DNA of 5,688 nucleotides, from contig DASWVC010000366.1 of assembly GCA_036401335.1 (NCBI GenBank), forward strand, positions 1 to 5,688, written 5' to 3'. The stretch is from DASWVC01 sp036401335 (GTDB lineage Bacteria > Verrucomicrobiota > Verrucomicrobiia > Chthoniobacterales > JAFAMB01). Positions within the stretch are counted from its first letter, which is position 1, and each line of letters starts with the position of its first letter. The notes beneath the pieces are model-generated. The model saw only the letters and a list, made by a program, of their open reading frames with translations. It searched no databases and was not told the DNA's origin. Of the stretch, positions 3,476 through 5,688 are shown piece after piece. A program made the translations under genes and the position numbers.

Positions 3476-5688
3476 TGCTCCCCGCGTTGTTGGTTTCTAT
3501 TGCGGGCGTGGGCCTCTTGGCGTGCGCCCTCCTGTTGGTGAGGGTGCGCGAGGTCAGCCGGGTGGCGGGCCTCAAACGCCACCGTTCCAAGGAGGCGGGT
3601 TTGAGTGATTTGCTCAACCACGCGGCGGTGGTGGGCGATGGCGTGGTCGTGTGCAAAGACGGCGCGTTGATGGCGGCCTGGGAGTACCGGGCCGGGGACC
3701 ACGCCAGCGCGACCGATGATCGGCGCGCCGAGGTGGCGTACCGGATCAACCAGGCGGTGGGCCCGCTCGGCAACGGCTGGATGTGGCACGTCGATGCGGT
3801 GTGCCGGCCCTCGCCCGCGTACAGCGCGCCGGGCGCGTCGCATTTTCCGGATCGCGTCAGCCGGGCGCTTGATGAGGAGCGGCGACGGGCGTTTGAGGCT
3901 CCCGGCAACCTCTTTCAGGCGCAATTTGTCCTGACCGTCACGTTCCTGCCGCCGCCGGCGGCGGTACGAAAACTGGGCGCGCTGGTGGTGTCGGACGACC
4001 GGCCGCAGGCAAGCGCCGCCGAGGTGGCGCAAGGGGTGTTGGGGCGGTTCAACCGCGAGGTGGATGCCTTGGAACACCGGCTATCGACCGTGTTTTCGAT
4101 GCGGCGGCTCAAAGCCCGCCGGGAGACGGACGAAGGGGGCGGCGAGGCGGTGTACGACGACTTGTTGTCGCATTTGCAACGTTGCGTCACGGGGTTGGAC
4201 CACCCGGTGCGGCTGCCAAAACACCCGGTCTTTTTGGATTGCGTGTTGGGCGGCCAGGAATTGTGGGGCGGGGCAGTGCCGCAAATCGGGCGGCGTTACG
4301 TTCAGGCGGTGGCCATTGAGGGGTTTCCGTCAGAGTCCTACCCCGGCATGCTCACGGCCTTGGGCGAGTTGGGCATTGATTGCCGCTGGAGCACCCGGTT
4401 TCTTTTTTTGGATTCGTGGGAGGCCTTGAACCACCTGGAGCGGTTCCGGAAACGCTGGAAACAACAGGTGGTGCCGTTCGTGGCCCAAGTCCTCCGGATG
4501 CCCACGGGCAACGTGAACGAGGACGCCCAATCGATGGCGGAGGACGCCACGGCGGCCAAGCAAGGGATCAGCGCGGGCCTGGTTTCGGCGGGGTATTACA
4601 CCTCGGTCGTGGTGTTGATGGGCGAGGACCGGGCCCAGGTCGAGGCCGATGCGCGGAAAGTGGAGAAAACCATTAACCACCTGGGGTTCTCTGCCCGCGT
4701 GGAGACGTTTAACACCCTGGACGCCTTTTTCGGTTCCCTGCCGGGCCACGGCAAAGAGAACGTGCGCCGGCCGCTCATTCACACGCTCAACCTGGCGCAT
4801 TTGCTGCCCGTGAGCACGGTCTGGACGGGGGAGGCGCTCGCGCCGTGCCCCTTTTACCAGCGGCGCCAACCGGGGGCCCCGCCCCTGGCCCTGGCCGTCA
4901 CCACCGGCAACACGCCGTTTCGGTTCAACCTGCACGTGGGAGAACTGGGGGCCACGCTCATTTTCGGGCCGACCCGCGCCGGTAAAACGACGCTCCTGGG
5001 CTTCCTGGAAACCTCCGCGCTGCGTTACCGGGAGGCCACCGTGTTTGTGTTCGACAAGGACGAGGGGGCCTACACGCTGTGCCAGGCGGTGGGCGGGGCG
5101 CACTACCGCGTCGGCTACGCCGGCGACCGCCTGAGTTTTTGCCCGCTGCAACACCTCCAGGAACCGGAAGACCGGGCGTGGGCGGTGGATTGGCTGGAAA
5201 CGGTGGTGCGGCTCAACGGGTTGCCCGTGACGCCGGCGCGGCACAACGAACTGGCGCGATCGATCGACAACCTGCACCGCAGCGGCCACCGCACGCTGAC
5301 CGACTTTGTGCGCACCGTGCAGGACGTCGAGGTCCGGGAGGCGTTTGAGGCGTACACCGTGGAGGGGCACATGGGGAGGCTGTTTGATGCCGCGGAGGAC
5401 CAACTCCACGGGCTGTCCCATTTTGTCGTGTTTGAGGTCGGCGAGCTCATGCAGCTGAGCCCGAAATTTGCCTTGCCGGTGCTGCTGTACCTGTTTCGCC
5501 GCATCGAGCGGTCGTTGCGCGGCCAGCCCGCGTTCATCGTGCTGGATGAGGCCTGGGTGATGCTGGGCCACGAAGTGTTCCGGGAAAAAATCCGGGAATG
5601 GCTCAAGAGCCGGGCCAAGGCGAATTGCGCCGTCATCCTGGCCACGCAGAACTTGAGCGACGCGGTGCGAAGCGGGATTTTGGACGTG
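3475..5688 (+). CDS. trbE: Conjugal transfer ATPase TrbE (VirB4 family), 3' end missing
   Basis: This is the largest ATPase of the mating-pair-formation machine. It is membrane-associated through its N-terminus and drives pilus biogenesis and transfer. The window holds the first 738 codons, open to the edge. TrbE proteins are usually somewhat over 800 residues, so about the last tenth is absent. A hydrophobic N-terminal segment (about 3-24) is followed by the VirB4/TrbE-type N-domain, with GLSDLLNHAAVVGDGVVVCK near residues 42-61 and the HFPD motif near residue 123. The ATPase domain has Walker A GPTRAGKTT (498-506, Lys504), Walker B IVLDEAW (688-694, Asp691-Glu692) and LATQN (722-726). The ATG at 3475 is preceded by GGAGG at 3462-3466 and overlaps the trbD stop by one base. 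Third-position G/C bias is strong throughout and no frameshift or stop is seen. Confidence 0.95.
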   Translation, partial: MLPALLVSIAGVGLLACALLLVRVREVSRVAGLKRHRSKEAGLSDLLNHAAVVGDGVVVCKDGALMAAWEYRAGDHASATDDRRAEVAYRINQAVGPLGNGWMWHVDAVCRPSPAYSAPGASHFPDRVSRALDEERRRAFEAPGNLFQAQFVLTVTFLPPPAAVRKLGALVVSDDRPQASAAEVAQGVLGRFNREVDALEHRLSTVFSMRRLKARRETDEGGGEAVYDDLLSHLQRCVTGLDHPVRLPKHPVFLDCVLGGQELWGGAVPQIGRRYVQAVAIEGFPSESYPGMLTALGELGIDCRWSTRFLFLDSWEALNHLERFRKRWKQQVVPFVAQVLRMPTGNVNEDAQSMAEDATAAKQGISAGLVSAGYYTSVVVLMGEDRAQVEADARKVEKTINHLGFSARVETFNTLDAFFGSLPGHGKENVRRPLIHTLNLAHLLPVSTVWTGEALAPCPFYQRRQPGAPPLALAVTTGNTPFRFNLHVGELGATLIFGPTRAGKTTLLGFLETSALRYREATVFVFDKDEGAYTLCQAVGGAHYRVGYAGDRLSFCPLQHLQEPEDRAWAVDWLETVVRLNGLPVTPARHNELARSIDNLHRSGHRTLTDFVRTVQDVEVREAFEAYTVEGHMGRLFDAAEDQLHGLSHFVVFEVGELMQLSPKFALPVLLYLFRRIERSLRGQPAFIVLDEAWVMLGHEVFREKIREWLKSRAKANCAVILATQNLSDAVRSGILDV

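Noticed and set aside
3439..4077. - strand open frames at 3291-3908 and 3439-4077
   Set aside because: They lie opposite the well-supported trbD/trbE genes and have shadow-like Arg/His/Pro-rich translations.
4330..5571. Long - strand open frame (413 codons) opposite trbE
   Set aside because: It is an antisense shadow of trbE. Composition is typical of the complement of GC-rich coding DNA, and there is no recognisable motif.

Overview
This window is the start of a Trb-type (P-type, VirB-like) conjugation operon together with the small-gene regulatory region upstream of it. The right two thirds (1726 to the right edge) hold four genes in the canonical order trbB-trbC-trbD-trbE, all on the + strand. 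They encode the VirB11-like ATPase, the VirB2-like pilin, the VirB3-like inner-membrane protein and the VirB4-like ATPase. trbE runs off the right edge after 738 codons, so the remaining mating-pair-formation genes (trbJ, L, F, G, I in related elements) would lie beyond this window. The coding DNA is GC-rich with strong G/C preference at third positions. This fits a high-GC Gram-negative host, because a Trb apparatus with a VirB4/VirB11 pair and a signal-peptide pilin is typical of Gram-negatives. I cannot fix the phylum from the sequence. A proteobacterium is possible, and the small XRE genes and scarce Shine-Dalgarno sites make me think also of Verrucomicrobiota or a similar lineage, but that is only an impression. 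The setting is either a conjugative plasmid or an integrative conjugative element. No integrase, relaxase, coupling protein or replication gene is visible here.

The left third (1 to 1725) is gene-poor and rich in inverted repeats. It holds one small - strand gene of unknown function (19-228), a gap of about 310 bp with five inverted repeats, one + strand XRE-like helix-turn-helix gene (539-823), a gap of about 200 bp with a cluster of short palindromes, and two tandem, overlapping, paralogous XRE-like genes (1021-1275 and 1268-1513). A 212 bp non-coding region with a 12 bp palindrome and repeated motifs then leads into trbB.

How it may work together (inference): the three small helix-turn-helix proteins are candidates for repressors or activators of the transfer operon and of their own promoters. 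The palindromes at 427-448 and 1676-1687 are candidate operators. The trb genes make the type IV secretion machine: TrbB and TrbE are its motors, TrbC is the pilus subunit and TrbD links to TrbE at the inner membrane. Tight coupling (trbC/trbD overlap of 29 bp, trbD/trbE overlap of 1 bp, good Shine-Dalgarno sites for trbD and trbE) contrasts with an unusual 156 bp gap between trbB and trbC that carries a long hairpin.

The transfer genes are ordinary members of known families. The parts worth a second look are the regulatory DNA and the small genes to the left of trbB.
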